From contig NZ_CP099966.1 in the NCBI RefSeq assembly GCF_025403485.1, positions 2,418,001-2,482,000 of the forward strand: a stretch of 64,000 nt of DNA, in the 5' to 3' direction. The DNA is from Chryseobacterium paludis (GTDB taxonomy: Bacteria > Bacteroidota > Bacteroidia > Flavobacteriales > Weeksellaceae). The translations under genes and the position numbers were made by a program. Below the pieces are notes generated by a model that did no database searches, was not told the DNA's origin, and saw only the letters and a program-made list of their open reading frames with translations. Of the stretch, positions 9,059 to 18,367 are shown one piece after another (within the stretch, counting starts at the first letter, position 1; each line of letters begins with the position of its first letter).

Positions 9059-9955
9059 TTAATAGGACAAATCAATCCTCTTCCTATATTGATTGGGAGA
9101 AACACCAATGTGTTTTTTAAAGAAACGGGTAAAATAGGACGGGTCTTCAATTCCTAAAGAAAAAGCGATATCCCCGACACTTAATTGAGTATTGGAGAGC
9201 AGTGATTTAGCTTCCATCGTCAGAGTTTCACTGATAATTGACGAAGCCGTTTTTCCGGTTGCCATCTTTACAGATTTATTTAAATGATTAGGAGAAACAT
9301 GCAGCATATCCGCATATTCCTGAATGCTATGAACAGTATTAATATATTGAGTAATTGCTTTTCTAAAGTGGAAAGCGATAGTTTCGTTTGCAGTAAGAAC
9401 AATAGGTGGAAGATCTTGTATAATAGATTTTATCTCTGCTAAAAATGTCTGCAAGTATGAGATGATCAAATTGACATCATTCTGCTTATACAATTCCTTC
9501 ATCCTTTTCAGAAGATATAAAAGATTCCCCTTCGTATTGTTTGCTATTGTGATACGATGATCATTTTTTAAATCTAAGTAATTAAGTATTTCCTGAAGGG
9601 CCTTAAATCCATTATCCCGTGAAAGAAGATCATCTGGAAAATGGCAGTAATACCCCTCGACATCATCTGAAAACTTCTCCATGGTCCTTATTTTATACGG
9701 CGGTAAAATCATTAAGGTAGATTCAGGAATAGAGTAAGAATCCGAGCATACCGTTTTTATGAGCTCGCCTCTGCTCACAAATACAAAATCATTAACGGTC
9801 AAACGATGTGGAAGAAATGGAAGATGAACTTTGTTTTTTTGAATAGCAAGATCAATTATAAAAAAGTCATTTGATTCTTTATGGTTAAAATTTTCAGTAC
9901 TGTTCTGAAGTACTGTTCTAAAATTTTCAGGATCATATTGCGGAATTAAAGTCAT
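9059..9955 (-). CDS. AraC family transcriptional regulator
   Basis: A 298-residue regulator. The N-terminal 170 residues form a cupin-like effector domain. The C-terminal domain (about 195-295) has two helix-turn-helix units: the first in IQEYADMLHVSPNHLNK and the second in VGDIAFSLGIEDPSYFTRF, followed by KKHIGVSPNQYRK. It sits 27 bp downstream of the alpha/beta hydrolase on the same strand and likely controls the local unit. The inducer is not evident. Confidence 0.92.
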   Translation of the reverse strand: MTLIPQYDPENFRTVLQNSTENFNHKESNDFFIIDLAIQKNKVHLPFLPHRLTVNDFVFVSRGELIKTVCSDSYSIPESTLMILPPYKIRTMEKFSDDVEGYYCHFPDDLLSRDNGFKALQEILNYLDLKNDHRITIANNTKGNLLYLLKRMKELYKQNDVNLIISYLQTFLAEIKSIIQDLPPIVLTANETIAFHFRKAITQYINTVHSIQEYADMLHVSPNHLNKSVKMATGKTASSIISETLTMEAKSLLSNTQLSVGDIAFSLGIEDPSYFTRFFKKHIGVSPNQYRKRIDLSY

Positions 9956-9982
9956 ACTTTATTAAACAAATTTACATTTGCC

Positions 9983-10822
9983 CTACATTTTCAGATTAAT
10001 AAAATCAATACATTTTTCCGTAACCGTATTTAAATCTTGAGGAAGACCAGCTTCAGTCCAAGGTTCTTTTGCACCAAAAGTATGATTGGCATTTTCAACT
10101 AAAAACAATTCGGAATTAGGGTTCAAAATATGTAAATGTTCTGCATTCTTTACCTCTACACTTTCATCATTTGTTCCATGGACAATCAATAAATGAGCCT
10201 TTGCCATTTCTGTAGCCATTTCTACATCAAAACGATGAGCATCTTGTTCAAAATTTTCATAGAACTGGTAATAATGAGGCATCTCCTGTTTAGTTCTTCC
10301 ATTTAAAACATAATAAACTCCTTCGTTTTTCCATTTCTCCAAACTAGCCCCATCTGGAAAACGGTCTAAAGTATCTACACTAGCTAATGTAATCAACCCA
10401 TTAATTCGTTCATCTTCAAAAGTTTTAACAATGGAAATCCCACCCCCTCTGCTGTGGCCTATCAGTATTATTTTCTGATCATCAACTTTGGGATCCTTAA
10501 TAAAATAATCAATCACTACTCCCAAATCTGAAAGCTCTTTAGAATAGTTATTCTTACCAAAAGCTTCTAAATCTGCAAAATTATCAGGATCTTCTACAGT
10601 TGTTCCATTATGTGAGAAATTAAACTTAACAAAGAAAAATCCGGCTTTTGCAAATTTTTCAGCCATCAGATTCCAGGCTCCCCAATCTTTGTAGCCTTTA
10701 TAACCGTGAACAAAAATCACTAAAGGTAGTTTGTTATCCGTTTCGGAATAAAACGCATCAGCAAGGAAATCCCTGGTTTCAGGATTTGAGAGGATTATAT
10801 TTTGTTTTTTTGTGATTTCCAT
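9983..10822 (-). CDS. Alpha/beta hydrolase (dienelactone hydrolase-like)
   Basis: A 279-residue cytoplasmic serine hydrolase without a signal peptide. The nucleophile is Ser124 in GHSRGG. The acid is probably the Asp in HGTNDESV, and the His is in NANHTFG. The oxyanion region is FVHGYKGYKDWG. The substrate is unknown; such proteins are esterases or lactonases. It is the first gene of the leftward run with the AraC regulator and diverges from the HipA-like gene across a 153-bp gap. Confidence 0.88.
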   Translation of the reverse strand: MEITKKQNIILSNPETRDFLADAFYSETDNKLPLVIFVHGYKGYKDWGAWNLMAEKFAKAGFFFVKFNFSHNGTTVEDPDNFADLEAFGKNNYSKELSDLGVVIDYFIKDPKVDDQKIILIGHSRGGGISIVKTFEDERINGLITLASVDTLDRFPDGASLEKWKNEGVYYVLNGRTKQEMPHYYQFYENFEQDAHRFDVEMATEMAKAHLLIVHGTNDESVEVKNAEHLHILNPNSELFLVENANHTFGAKEPWTEAGLPQDLNTVTEKCIDFINLKM

Positions 10823-10963
10823 ATTTCTTTTTTTAGTTAAAAGTGAAAGTCCTTATGAGATGCAATTAAACTTATCTTATGATAAAATGACTTTATCCTT
10901 TTTGCTACTAACTTAATTTCAACTAAAAATATTAAAAATAGAAACAAACACAAAGTAAAATCT

Positions 10964-10971
10964 TATTTTTG
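10964..10971 (+). promoter_or_regulatory. -7 box immediately before the HipA-like gene
   Basis: TATTTTTG matches TAnnTTTG and ends only 4 bp before the ATG at 10976. Transcription would start at or inside the start codon, implying a leaderless mRNA. No clear -33 TTTG was found. Confidence 0.5.
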
Positions 10972-10975
10972 CGAT

Positions 10976-11749
10976 ATGTTGGATTTAAGAACGGTAACCG
11001 TAATGCGTTATATCCTGCCTTTAAGAGAGGGTGGATCTCTTCCTGCTTTGGCGGAAGCTGATGACGATTTTAAATATGTGTTAAAATTCCGTGGTGCAGG
11101 TCATGGAGTAAAAATGTTGATATCAGAACTTTTGGGTGGAAAAATCACAGAAGTTTTAGGATTAAAAATTCCTGAATTGGTTTTTGTAAACCTTGATGTT
11201 GATTTTGGGAGAACTGAAGCAGACGAAGAAATTCAGGATTTACTGAAATCTTCAGAAGGATTAAATCTTGGTCTTCATTATCTTTCCGGATCTATTACTT
11301 ATGATCCTGGTGTTGTTATTGACCCACTCTTAGCCTCAAAAATCGTATGGCTGGATGCATTTATTACCAATATCGACCGTACTTACAAAAACACCAACTT
11401 ATTAATGTGGCATAAGGAACTCTGGGTAATTGATAATGGAGCTTCTTTTTATTTCCATCATTCATGGGAGAATTTTGATACTGCTGCAAAAACACCTTTT
11501 AAATATGTAAAAGATCACGTTTTACTTCCTAAAGCTAAGATGCTGGATGAAGCTGATCAGTGGGCACATGAAGTTTTAAATGATACCGTGTTCAGGGAAA
11601 TCGTTAATTTAATCCCTGAAGATTGGTTACAGTGGAATGACGCTGATGAAACTCCTGAGGAGATTCGTGAAGTATACTTCCAATTTATGAAAACAAGGCT
11701 AGAGAATTCACAAATCTTTCTAAACGAAGCGAAAAATGCAAGAGGATAA
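10976..11749 (+). CDS. HipA family kinase (short form)
   Basis: A 257-residue protein with the HipA-like kinase core but without the N-terminal subdomain of classical HipA toxins. Visible kinase elements: Lys in YVLKFRG, a catalytic-loop-like DAFITNIDRTYKNTN, and a metal-binding-loop-like VIDNGASF. The N-terminus RYILPLREGGSLPALAEADD resembles that of the short Bacteroidota family. It overlaps the DUF3037 gene by 14 bp, so the two are surely coexpressed. It has no HipB-like HTH partner. Whether it phosphorylates a protein, a tRNA synthetase or a lipid is unknown. Confidence 0.85.
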   Translation: MLDLRTVTVMRYILPLREGGSLPALAEADDDFKYVLKFRGAGHGVKMLISELLGGKITEVLGLKIPELVFVNLDVDFGRTEADEEIQDLLKSSEGLNLGLHYLSGSITYDPGVVIDPLLASKIVWLDAFITNIDRTYKNTNLLMWHKELWVIDNGASFYFHHSWENFDTAAKTPFKYVKDHVLLPKAKMLDEADQWAHEVLNDTVFREIVNLIPEDWLQWNDADETPEEIREVYFQFMKTRLENSQIFLNEAKNARG

Positions 11750-12119
11750 AATATACGAATACGCCGTAATACGTTTGGTACCAAAGGTTGAAAGAGAAGA
11801 ATTTTTCAATGTAGGTCTTGTTATGTTTTCAAAAAAGGAAAAATTTATCCGGGCTGATTTTTATCTGTGTCCCGATAAATTCAATCTTATGCACAGTAAA
11901 CTGGACTACGAAGATATTATTCAAAATCTGGAAAGTTTTAAAAAAATTGCCAATGGAGATAAAGACGGTGGACCTATTGCACAATTGGAACTTCCAGAAC
12001 GTTTCCGTTGGTTAACCGCTGTACGCAGCTCTGTTGTTCAAACCTCAAGACCTCATCCCGGAAAATCCAAAGACCTGGAAAAAACTTTTGGTAAACTTTT
12101 TGAGGAGTTAGTAAAGTAA
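11736..12119 (+). CDS. DUF3037 domain-containing protein
   Basis: A 127-residue protein matching DUF3037, with the characteristic opening YEYAVIRLVPKVEREEFFNVG and a conserved RFRWLTAVRSSVVQTSRPHPG segment. The second segment contains basic and Ser/Thr residues. It starts inside the end of the HipA-like kinase gene, indicating translational coupling. Its function is undescribed; as the constant partner of a kinase it could be substrate, inhibitor or adaptor. Confidence 0.88.
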   Translation: MQEDKIYEYAVIRLVPKVEREEFFNVGLVMFSKKEKFIRADFYLCPDKFNLMHSKLDYEDIIQNLESFKKIANGDKDGGPIAQLELPERFRWLTAVRSSVVQTSRPHPGKSKDLEKTFGKLFEELVK

Positions 12120-12142
12120 CTAATTTCCTCAAAAAAAATCAT

Positions 12143-13162
12143 ATGAAATCATTTAACAACCATACTACATTATACAGGTTTTTATTAAACCTGTTTTTTG
12201 TTTTATCTTTAAGTGCATTTAATTTAAATTTCTCTCAAAATCAAATTCAATCACAAACTCCCAAAAGTATACTCTTACAGGAAAAAACAACTGTTTCAGA
12301 AAATATTTTTTATAAAACTAATAAAGAAGGCTCTGTAGCTTTAGATATTTACAGCCCTAAAAACAGTTCCGATGAAAAACATCCTGTTCTTATTTATGTG
12401 CATGGTGGAGGTTGGATAGGAGGTGATAAAGTGATACACGCTGATTCATATATAGAAAATATGATTCTAAAACTTGTAGAAAAAGAATATACCGTAGTGA
12501 GTATCAACTACACGCTGGTGAATAAGGATGTCCATTTTCCTCTTCCTATTCAGGACACTAAAGATGCCATTAGATGGGTAAGAAAAAATGCCGATAAATA
12601 TCATTTTGACACCAATAATATTGGTCTTTTCGGAGCATCTGCAGGAGCTCATCTCTCATTATTGGCAGCTTATACTGAGGACAACGAGTTTGTTGGAGCT
12701 CCAGAGCTTTCACCCTATTCGGCAAAAGTGAATTATGTTGTAAATAATTTTGGACCAACTGATCTTAATAAATTACTACATACCCGTGTAGGAAACGTGG
12801 GTGCTTTTTTTGTCAGCCTGTTTTCAAAAAAAATTGTTGATCTCAGGGATAAGCTGATCTTAGGAATCTCAGGTTATGATATAAAAAAAGACAAAAGAAA
12901 AGTGATCGATTATTTTAAAACCTTATCTCCTGTAACCTATATTGACAATGCTACACCTACTCTGATTTTACAAGGTAATAAAGATAAAATTGTTCCCTTG
13001 AAACAATCTGAAATATTAAAAAGAAAATTAGATAAAAAGGACATAAAAAATAAACTAACCATTGTTGAAGGAGGAATACACGGTTTTGGAACAACCGATA
13101 AATCCTATCTCAATCGGCTTGTTGATGAAATGGTAGACTATATCGTATCTCAAAAAAAATAA
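12143..13162 (+). CDS. Secreted alpha/beta hydrolase / esterase
   Basis: A 339-residue protein with an N-terminal hydrophobic export signal, then an esterase domain of the HSL/BD-FAE type. The oxyanion motif is HGGGWIGGD, the nucleophile elbow is GASAG, the acid is in QGNKDKIVP, and the His is in GGIHGFG. It probably acts in the periplasm on ester substrates. It begins 23 bp after the DUF3037 gene and could be transcribed with it, though a functional link is not obvious. Confidence 0.87.
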   Translation: MKSFNNHTTLYRFLLNLFFVLSLSAFNLNFSQNQIQSQTPKSILLQEKTTVSENIFYKTNKEGSVALDIYSPKNSSDEKHPVLIYVHGGGWIGGDKVIHADSYIENMILKLVEKEYTVVSINYTLVNKDVHFPLPIQDTKDAIRWVRKNADKYHFDTNNIGLFGASAGAHLSLLAAYTEDNEFVGAPELSPYSAKVNYVVNNFGPTDLNKLLHTRVGNVGAFFVSLFSKKIVDLRDKLILGISGYDIKKDKRKVIDYFKTLSPVTYIDNATPTLILQGNKDKIVPLKQSEILKRKLDKKDIKNKLTIVEGGIHGFGTTDKSYLNRLVDEMVDYIVSQKK

Positions 13163-13424
13163 ACCCAGTAAATGATGATGAACGAGTAGTGATTAATTAT
13201 TAAAACCGATTAATAAATATAGTTCACAAAATCAACACCACAATATATATACTGGTTTATAGTACTTTAACACATAAAAAAGCTTTCCACTTTATTAATT
13301 TGCTAAATTAATATACATATCTATATTTTTTATTCATAAATTAATTAACTTGGCCATTGTTTAAATTATTCAAAGTAAAATAAACAAAAAATTTAATTAT
13401 TTATTCATAAAAAACTAAGATGAT

Positions 13425-15266
13425 ATGGATTTCCTAAATAACATAAACGCCTTAACTTTAGTTTTCACTTCAGTCCTTATTTTCGCAATTGCCTACCGTT
13501 TCTACGGGATTTTTCTGGCCAATAAAGTATTGCGTCTCAATGATAAAAATACAACCCCTGCATTGGAATTTGCCGATGGTAAGGATTATGTTGCCACTAA
13601 CAAAAATGTTCTTTTTGGGCATCATTTTGCGGCCATAGCTGCTGCAGGACCTCTGGTTGGACCTGTACTCGCAGCTCAATTCGGATATCTTCCAGGTGCT
13701 TTATGGATCTTGATCGGCTGCGTCCTGGGAGGGGGTGTACATGATATGGTTGTTTTATTTGCCTCTGTTCGCCACAAGGGACAAAGTTTAGCTACCATAG
13801 CTTCTAAAGAAATTGGAAAAACAACAGGAACCGTTGCCGGTTTTGCCATTTTATTCATCCTGATTCTCACGTTGGCAGGTTTATCACTTGCCTGCATCAA
13901 TGCCATGCACGAGGCATCATGGTCTCTCTTTACAGTAGTGATCACTATGCCTATCGCTATTATCATGGGCTTAATTATGCGCTACCGAAAAAATAGTGTG
14001 ACCTTTGCCAGCATCTTAGGCGGTGTGCTTTTGATCGCAGGTATTATTGGTGGGCATAACCTGATGCAGAATGAAACAATGAATAATCTATTTTCCTGGG
14101 ATATTACTACTATTTCTATCGCTATTCCTTTATATGGTTTTTTAGCTTCAGTATTACCTGTTTGGTTACTTCTGGTACCAAGAGACTATCTTTCTACCTA
14201 TTTAAAAATCGGAACCATCGTCATGCTTGCCATAGGCGTAATTGCTATACATCCAACGGTACAAATGCCAGCGATCAGTCAATTTGTAAATGGTGGTGGC
14301 CCTGTTATAGGAGGCCCGGTTCTGCCCTTTATTTTTATAGTGATTGCTTGTGGGGCCATTTCAGGATTCCACGCCGTTATTGCAACCGGAACCACACCTA
14401 AAATGCTGAATAAAGAAAGAGAAATTCTTTTTGTAGGTTATGGGGCGATGTTGGTAGAAGGATTTGTTGCCCTTATGGCTTTAATTGCCGCCTGTACTTT
14501 AATGCCCGGCGACTATTTTGCGATCAATACCCCTAAAGAATCTTACGATGCATTTCTTGCGGCACATCCTTCTCTTCACGGAGTAGACATTGATTACTTT
14601 TCTCAAAAAATAGGCATCGACCTACATGGAAGAACTGGTGGAGCTGTTTCTCTCGCCGTAGGAATGGCTCATATTTTTAATAAGATCCCATATATGGATC
14701 AGCTGATGGCTTATTGGTATAACTTTGCGATCATGTTTGAAGCTGTATTTATCCTTACTGCCATTGATGCCGGAACAAGAGTAGGACGGTTCTTTTTACA
14801 AGAAATGCTGGGCTCTGTCATTCCAAAATTCAATGATAAAAACTGGATACCGGGAATCATTATAAGCAGTCTTATTTTTACTTTTGCCTGGGGCTATCTG
14901 GTCTTCACAGGAAATGTAAGCAGTATCTGGCCATTATTCGGAATTAGCAATCAACTTTTAGCAGCCTGTGGACTCATCGTGTGCACTACGATGCTTATCC
15001 GGCTGAACAGAGGAAAATATGCACTTTGCTCAGCTATTCCAGGAGTATTTATGGCAATCATCACATTTTGGGCTGGCTATATTCAGGTAACAGTTATCTA
15101 TCTCCCTAAAGAACAATATCTACTTGCTACACTAGCAGTTGTTGCCATGGCATTAATGCTTATTGTATTTATTGGTGCTTTTAGAAAATGGTATGAACTT
15201 TTAAAAATCAATAAATCTGAAACTGATTTTTATGGAGAAACCGTAAAGGAACTGGTAGAAAGATAA
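13425..15266 (+). CDS. cstA: Carbon starvation protein CstA family
   Basis: A 613-residue multi-pass inner-membrane protein (well over ten hydrophobic segments) of the CstA family, linked to peptide or pyruvate uptake under carbon limitation. Motifs include FGHHFAAIAAAGPLVGPVLA near residue 65, GGVHDMVVLFASVRHKGQS, SGFHAVIATGTTPK, and IDAGTRVGRFFLQE. It is somewhat shorter than the ~700-residue enterobacterial form, as usual outside Proteobacteria. A 262-bp AT-rich gap precedes it with no clear regulatory element seen. Confidence 0.93.
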   Translation: MDFLNNINALTLVFTSVLIFAIAYRFYGIFLANKVLRLNDKNTTPALEFADGKDYVATNKNVLFGHHFAAIAAAGPLVGPVLAAQFGYLPGALWILIGCVLGGGVHDMVVLFASVRHKGQSLATIASKEIGKTTGTVAGFAILFILILTLAGLSLACINAMHEASWSLFTVVITMPIAIIMGLIMRYRKNSVTFASILGGVLLIAGIIGGHNLMQNETMNNLFSWDITTISIAIPLYGFLASVLPVWLLLVPRDYLSTYLKIGTIVMLAIGVIAIHPTVQMPAISQFVNGGGPVIGGPVLPFIFIVIACGAISGFHAVIATGTTPKMLNKEREILFVGYGAMLVEGFVALMALIAACTLMPGDYFAINTPKESYDAFLAAHPSLHGVDIDYFSQKIGIDLHGRTGGAVSLAVGMAHIFNKIPYMDQLMAYWYNFAIMFEAVFILTAIDAGTRVGRFFLQEMLGSVIPKFNDKNWIPGIIISSLIFTFAWGYLVFTGNVSSIWPLFGISNQLLAACGLIVCTTMLIRLNRGKYALCSAIPGVFMAIITFWAGYIQVTVIYLPKEQYLLATLAVVAMALMLIVFIGAFRKWYELLKINKSETDFYGETVKELVER

Positions 15267-15285
15267 AAAGATCCTTTGCTGGTTC

Positions 15286-15316
15286 TTTGCCTGCTCTGAT
15301 AATTTTTATACATTTG
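15286..15316 (+). promoter_or_regulatory. Promoter of the thiamine salvage operon
   Basis: TTTG at 15286-15289, exactly 19 bp, then TACATTTG at 15309-15316: a full match to the Bacteroidota promoter. It lies just upstream of the TPP riboswitch. Confidence 0.75.
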
Positions 15317-15320
15317 TCTT

Positions 15321-15397
15321 GCTTTAGGGGTATTCTGAAAAAGAATTGAGAGAGTCCCTTTGAACCTGATACGGCTTACACCGACGTAGGGAAAAGC
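15321..15397 (+). ncRNA. TPP riboswitch (THI element)
   Basis: The aptamer is readable: closing stem GCTTT/AAAGC, AGGGG paired with CCCT, a small P3 hairpin ATTC/GAAT, the TGAGA bulge, then CCTTTGAACCTGAT, a short ACGG/CCG hairpin, and CGTAGGGAAAAGC. It lies 73 bp before thiM. It binds thiamine pyrophosphate and should reduce operon expression when TPP is plentiful; no obvious terminator lies between it and thiM, so control may be on translation. Confidence 0.95.
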
Positions 15398-15470
15398 AAA
15401 AAGACATTCTCTACAATGTACTTTTGTTTTGGATTTTTTCCTGAAGCTATTTTTATTTTAATCAATAACA

Positions 15471-16268
15471 ATGGACAAAAATCTTTGGGAACTGGTACAG
15501 TTGGTAAAACAACACTCTCCTCTTGTACATAATATCACGAATTATGTTGTGATGAATAACACAGCTAATGCTCTTTTGGCTGTCGGAGCTTCACCTATCA
15601 TGGCTCATGCAAAATCTGAAATTCATGAAATGGTCAATATTGCCCATTCAGTGGTCATCAATATTGGGACACTCGATGAATACTGGTCTGAATCGATGTT
15701 AATCGCTGCTGAAGCCGCACATTCAGTAAAGAAACCCTGGGTTTTGGATCCGGTAGGTGCAGGAGCAACAACTTTTCGGGATGCTACTTTAAATCAGCTC
15801 CTGCAATACCAGCCTACAGTGATAAGAGGTAATGCCTCTGAGATTATTGCACTTGCTAAAGCCAATACGAGTATTACTAAAGGGGTCGATAGCACAGCAA
15901 AAAGTAGTGAAGCCATTAACGCTGCACATTTTCTCGCAGATCACTACCATACAATCGTATGCATTTCCGGTGAAACAGATATCATTATAGATAGTCAACA
16001 AATATTTCTTATCAGCAATGGACATCCGATGATGACTAAAGTAACAGGTCTTGGATGTTCTGCTACTGCAATTATCGGAGCATTCATAGGTATTACGGAA
16101 AATATAAGTGAAGCTGTGGCAGCTGCAATGGCATTGATAGGTATTGCTGGTGAACTTGCTGTTTTGGAAAGCAAAGGACCAGGAAGTCTCCAGGTCAATC
16201 TTATTGATAAATTGTATAACATGACGGAAAAGGAATTTATCAGTTATTTAAAGATAGAAAGAAAATGA
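15471..16268 (+). CDS. thiM: Hydroxyethylthiazole kinase
   Basis: Phosphorylates the thiazole alcohol 5-(2-hydroxyethyl)-4-methylthiazole for thiamine salvage. The 265 residues are normal length. Motifs: VHNITNYVVMNNTAN near residue 20, VLDPVGAG, IRGNASEI, and the ribokinase-type KVTGLGCSATAIIGAF. First gene after the TPP riboswitch. Its stop overlaps the thiE start in an ATGA, so the two are translationally coupled. Confidence 0.97.
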   Translation: MDKNLWELVQLVKQHSPLVHNITNYVVMNNTANALLAVGASPIMAHAKSEIHEMVNIAHSVVINIGTLDEYWSESMLIAAEAAHSVKKPWVLDPVGAGATTFRDATLNQLLQYQPTVIRGNASEIIALAKANTSITKGVDSTAKSSEAINAAHFLADHYHTIVCISGETDIIIDSQQIFLISNGHPMMTKVTGLGCSATAIIGAFIGITENISEAVAAAMALIGIAGELAVLESKGPGSLQVNLIDKLYNMTEKEFISYLKIERK

Positions 16269-16900
16269 GTTTACATCCTTTTCCTTATCAACTTTATCTT
16301 GTGATCTCTGAGGCAGATTGTATCGGAAGAAGTTTTCTAACAGTTGCCGAAAAGGCTATTCTTGGTGGCGTAGATATTATTCAGCTGAGAGAAAAAAACT
16401 GTTCTAATAGCGAGTTTATCAAAAAAGCCAGTCAACTGATTGAAATTACAGACAAGTATAATATTCCACTTATTATTAATGATAATATTGAAGTTACAAA
16501 AAATATAAATGTAGCCGGAATTCATGTAGGTAATAATGATGCAAAACCTACTTATCTCAGACAACAGCCATTTCTTCAAAATAAAATCATAGGCTACTCT
16601 ATAGAATATCTGTCTCAACTTGAAAATGAACAGACCACAGAATCTGATTATCTTGGAATTAGCCCTGTATTCAGAACGAATACAAAATCTGATACGGTGA
16701 CAGAATGGGGACTTGATGGAATTACAAAGATCAGACAGCTCACAGAAAAACCTTTGGTGGCAATTGGTAATATTCATCTCACTAATGTTAAGGATATTAT
16801 AAACGCCGGAGCAGATTGTATCGCTGTGGTTTCGGCCATATGCAGTGCTGATGATCCTCAAAAAGCTGCTTATGAATTAAAAAATGAAATTCTAAAATGA
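16265..16900 (+). CDS. thiE: Thiamine-phosphate synthase
   Basis: Joins HMP pyrophosphate to thiazole phosphate, giving thiamine monophosphate. A 211-residue TIM-barrel with QLREKN, LIINDN, GIHVGNND, and the phosphate-binding VAIGNIHLTNV...INAGADCIAVVSAI. It overlaps thiM by 4 bp and thiD by 4 bp. A little divergent from model ThiE proteins (VTEWGLDGI region), but the position leaves little doubt. Confidence 0.94.
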   Translation: MSLHPFPYQLYLVISEADCIGRSFLTVAEKAILGGVDIIQLREKNCSNSEFIKKASQLIEITDKYNIPLIINDNIEVTKNINVAGIHVGNNDAKPTYLRQQPFLQNKIIGYSIEYLSQLENEQTTESDYLGISPVFRTNTKSDTVTEWGLDGITKIRQLTEKPLVAIGNIHLTNVKDIINAGADCIAVVSAICSADDPQKAAYELKNEILK

Positions 16901-17730
16901 AAAAGTATACATATCCATCGGTATTAACGATTGCCGGATTTGACGGAAGTGGTGGTGCAGGTATTCAAGCTGATATTAAAACAGCCTCCGCGTTAGGTTG
17001 TTTTTCCACATCGGTCTTAACCGCTTTACCTGTACAGAATACACAAGGCGTAAGAAAAATCTACCCTATTCCTGTAGAAGCTGTAGCAGATCAGATAGAA
17101 GCTATTCTGGATGATATTTTCCCTGATGCCATTAAAATCGGAATGGTTCACACCCCGCAACTGGTAGAAGTCATTGTTTCAACACTAAGTAAATACAAAA
17201 AAATACCTCTTGTTTTTGATCCTGTAATGGTAGCAACAAGCGGACATAGGCTTATTGAAGAAGACACCATTACAGCTATTATAGAAAGACTCTTTCCTAT
17301 TGCTGATGTTATTACTCCAAATATGGATGAAGCAGCCATTTTAGCTCATATGAAAGTAGAAACTCTGGATGATCTTTATACTGCGGGAAAACAGATCAAA
17401 CAATTGGGCTGTAAAAGCATTCTTCTTAAAGGTGGACATCAGGAAACTTCCATGATCACATCCTTATTCTATGATGAATACGAGAATTACCACTGTTTTG
17501 AAACAATAAAATTTAACACCAATAACACCCATGGTTCTGGCTGTACACTTTCCTCTGCTATTGCAGCTTATTTGGCCCTGGGGAAAACTTTATATGACTC
17601 CGTTTCTCTTGGTCAACAGTATATTTATCAAGCTATAGAAAATGGCAAAGATGTAAAAACCGGCCTGGGAAATGGTCCGCTTAATCATTTTTTTAACCCT
17701 CAAAAACTCGTCAAAAATGAAATGGTCTGA
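16897..17730 (+). CDS. thiD: Hydroxymethylpyrimidine/phosphomethylpyrimidine kinase
   Basis: Phosphorylates HMP twice to HMP-PP for ThiE. A 277-residue ribokinase-fold protein with TIAGFDGSGGAGIQADIK near the start, DPVMVATSGHRL, ITPNMDEAAIL, LLKGGHQ, and NTHGSGCTLSSAIAAY. Start ATG overlaps the thiE stop by 4 bp. Its end overlaps tenA by 14 bp in another frame. Confidence 0.96.
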   Translation: MKKYTYPSVLTIAGFDGSGGAGIQADIKTASALGCFSTSVLTALPVQNTQGVRKIYPIPVEAVADQIEAILDDIFPDAIKIGMVHTPQLVEVIVSTLSKYKKIPLVFDPVMVATSGHRLIEEDTITAIIERLFPIADVITPNMDEAAILAHMKVETLDDLYTAGKQIKQLGCKSILLKGGHQETSMITSLFYDEYENYHCFETIKFNTNNTHGSGCTLSSAIAAYLALGKTLYDSVSLGQQYIYQAIENGKDVKTGLGNGPLNHFFNPQKLVKNEMV

Positions 17731-18367
17731 ACAAACCTGGCAAAGTATTGAAGAACGATATCAATCTATTCTGAAAATGCCCTTTATAAAAGAATTATCA
17801 GATGGTACCTTACCACAAGAGAAGTTTAAATTTTACATGGTTCAGGATTCCTTATATCTTGAACATTTTGGAAGAACACTTTCAATGATTGCTACAAAAA
17901 TTCACGATCTTAAGGATGTACTTGCCTATATGCGATTTGCTGAAAATGCCATCGTAGTGGAAAATGCATTACATGAGTTTTATTTTAAAGATTTTGGGGT
18001 TACTGATAAAGGAGTATTAGAACCCGCCTGTCATCATTACATCCATTTCCTTAGAAGTACTGCAGCTATAGAATCTGTAGAAATTGGTGTTGCCGCGGTA
18101 TTGCCCTGTTTCTGGATCTATAGAGAAGTAGGAGATTACATTTACAAAAACCAAAACACAGTTAATAATCCCTATCAGAAATGGATTGAAACTTATGGTG
18201 GTGACGAATTTTCTGTTGCGGTAGACCAGGCCATTGCAATCTGTGATAAAATAGCAGAAAATGCGACCATGGAAACAAGAAAAAAAATGACTGAAGCTTT
18301 TATCATGTCAACCCGGATGGAATATCATTTCTGGGAAGCAGCATATGACCTAAAGACATGGATATAA
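17717..18367 (+). CDS. tenA: Thiaminase II / aminopyrimidine aminohydrolase
   Basis: Salvages HMP from degraded thiamine by hydrolysing aminopyrimidines. 216 residues when started at ATG 17717 (MKWSEQTWQSIEERYQ); an upstream in-frame codon at 17672 would run through thiD and is not used. Visible motifs: FKFYMVQDSLYLEHFGR, the catalytic Cys in VLPCFWIYREVG, and YHFWEAAYDL at the C-terminus. It overlaps thiD by 14 bp and the HAD gene by 10 bp, so it is tightly coupled with both. Confidence 0.95.
   Translation: MKWSEQTWQSIEERYQSILKMPFIKELSDGTLPQEKFKFYMVQDSLYLEHFGRTLSMIATKIHDLKDVLAYMRFAENAIVVENALHEFYFKDFGVTDKGVLEPACHHYIHFLRSTAAIESVEIGVAAVLPCFWIYREVGDYIYKNQNTVNNPYQKWIETYGGDEFSVAVDQAIAICDKIAENATMETRKKMTEAFIMSTRMEYHFWEAAYDLKTWI

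Noticed and set aside
13163..13424. Regulatory RNA before cstA
   Set aside because: The 262-bp gap is AT-rich without convincing stems or a known riboswitch motif.
17672..17716. Longer tenA frame starting within thiD
   Set aside because: ATG 17717 begins the normal TenA N-terminus; the extension has no family match.
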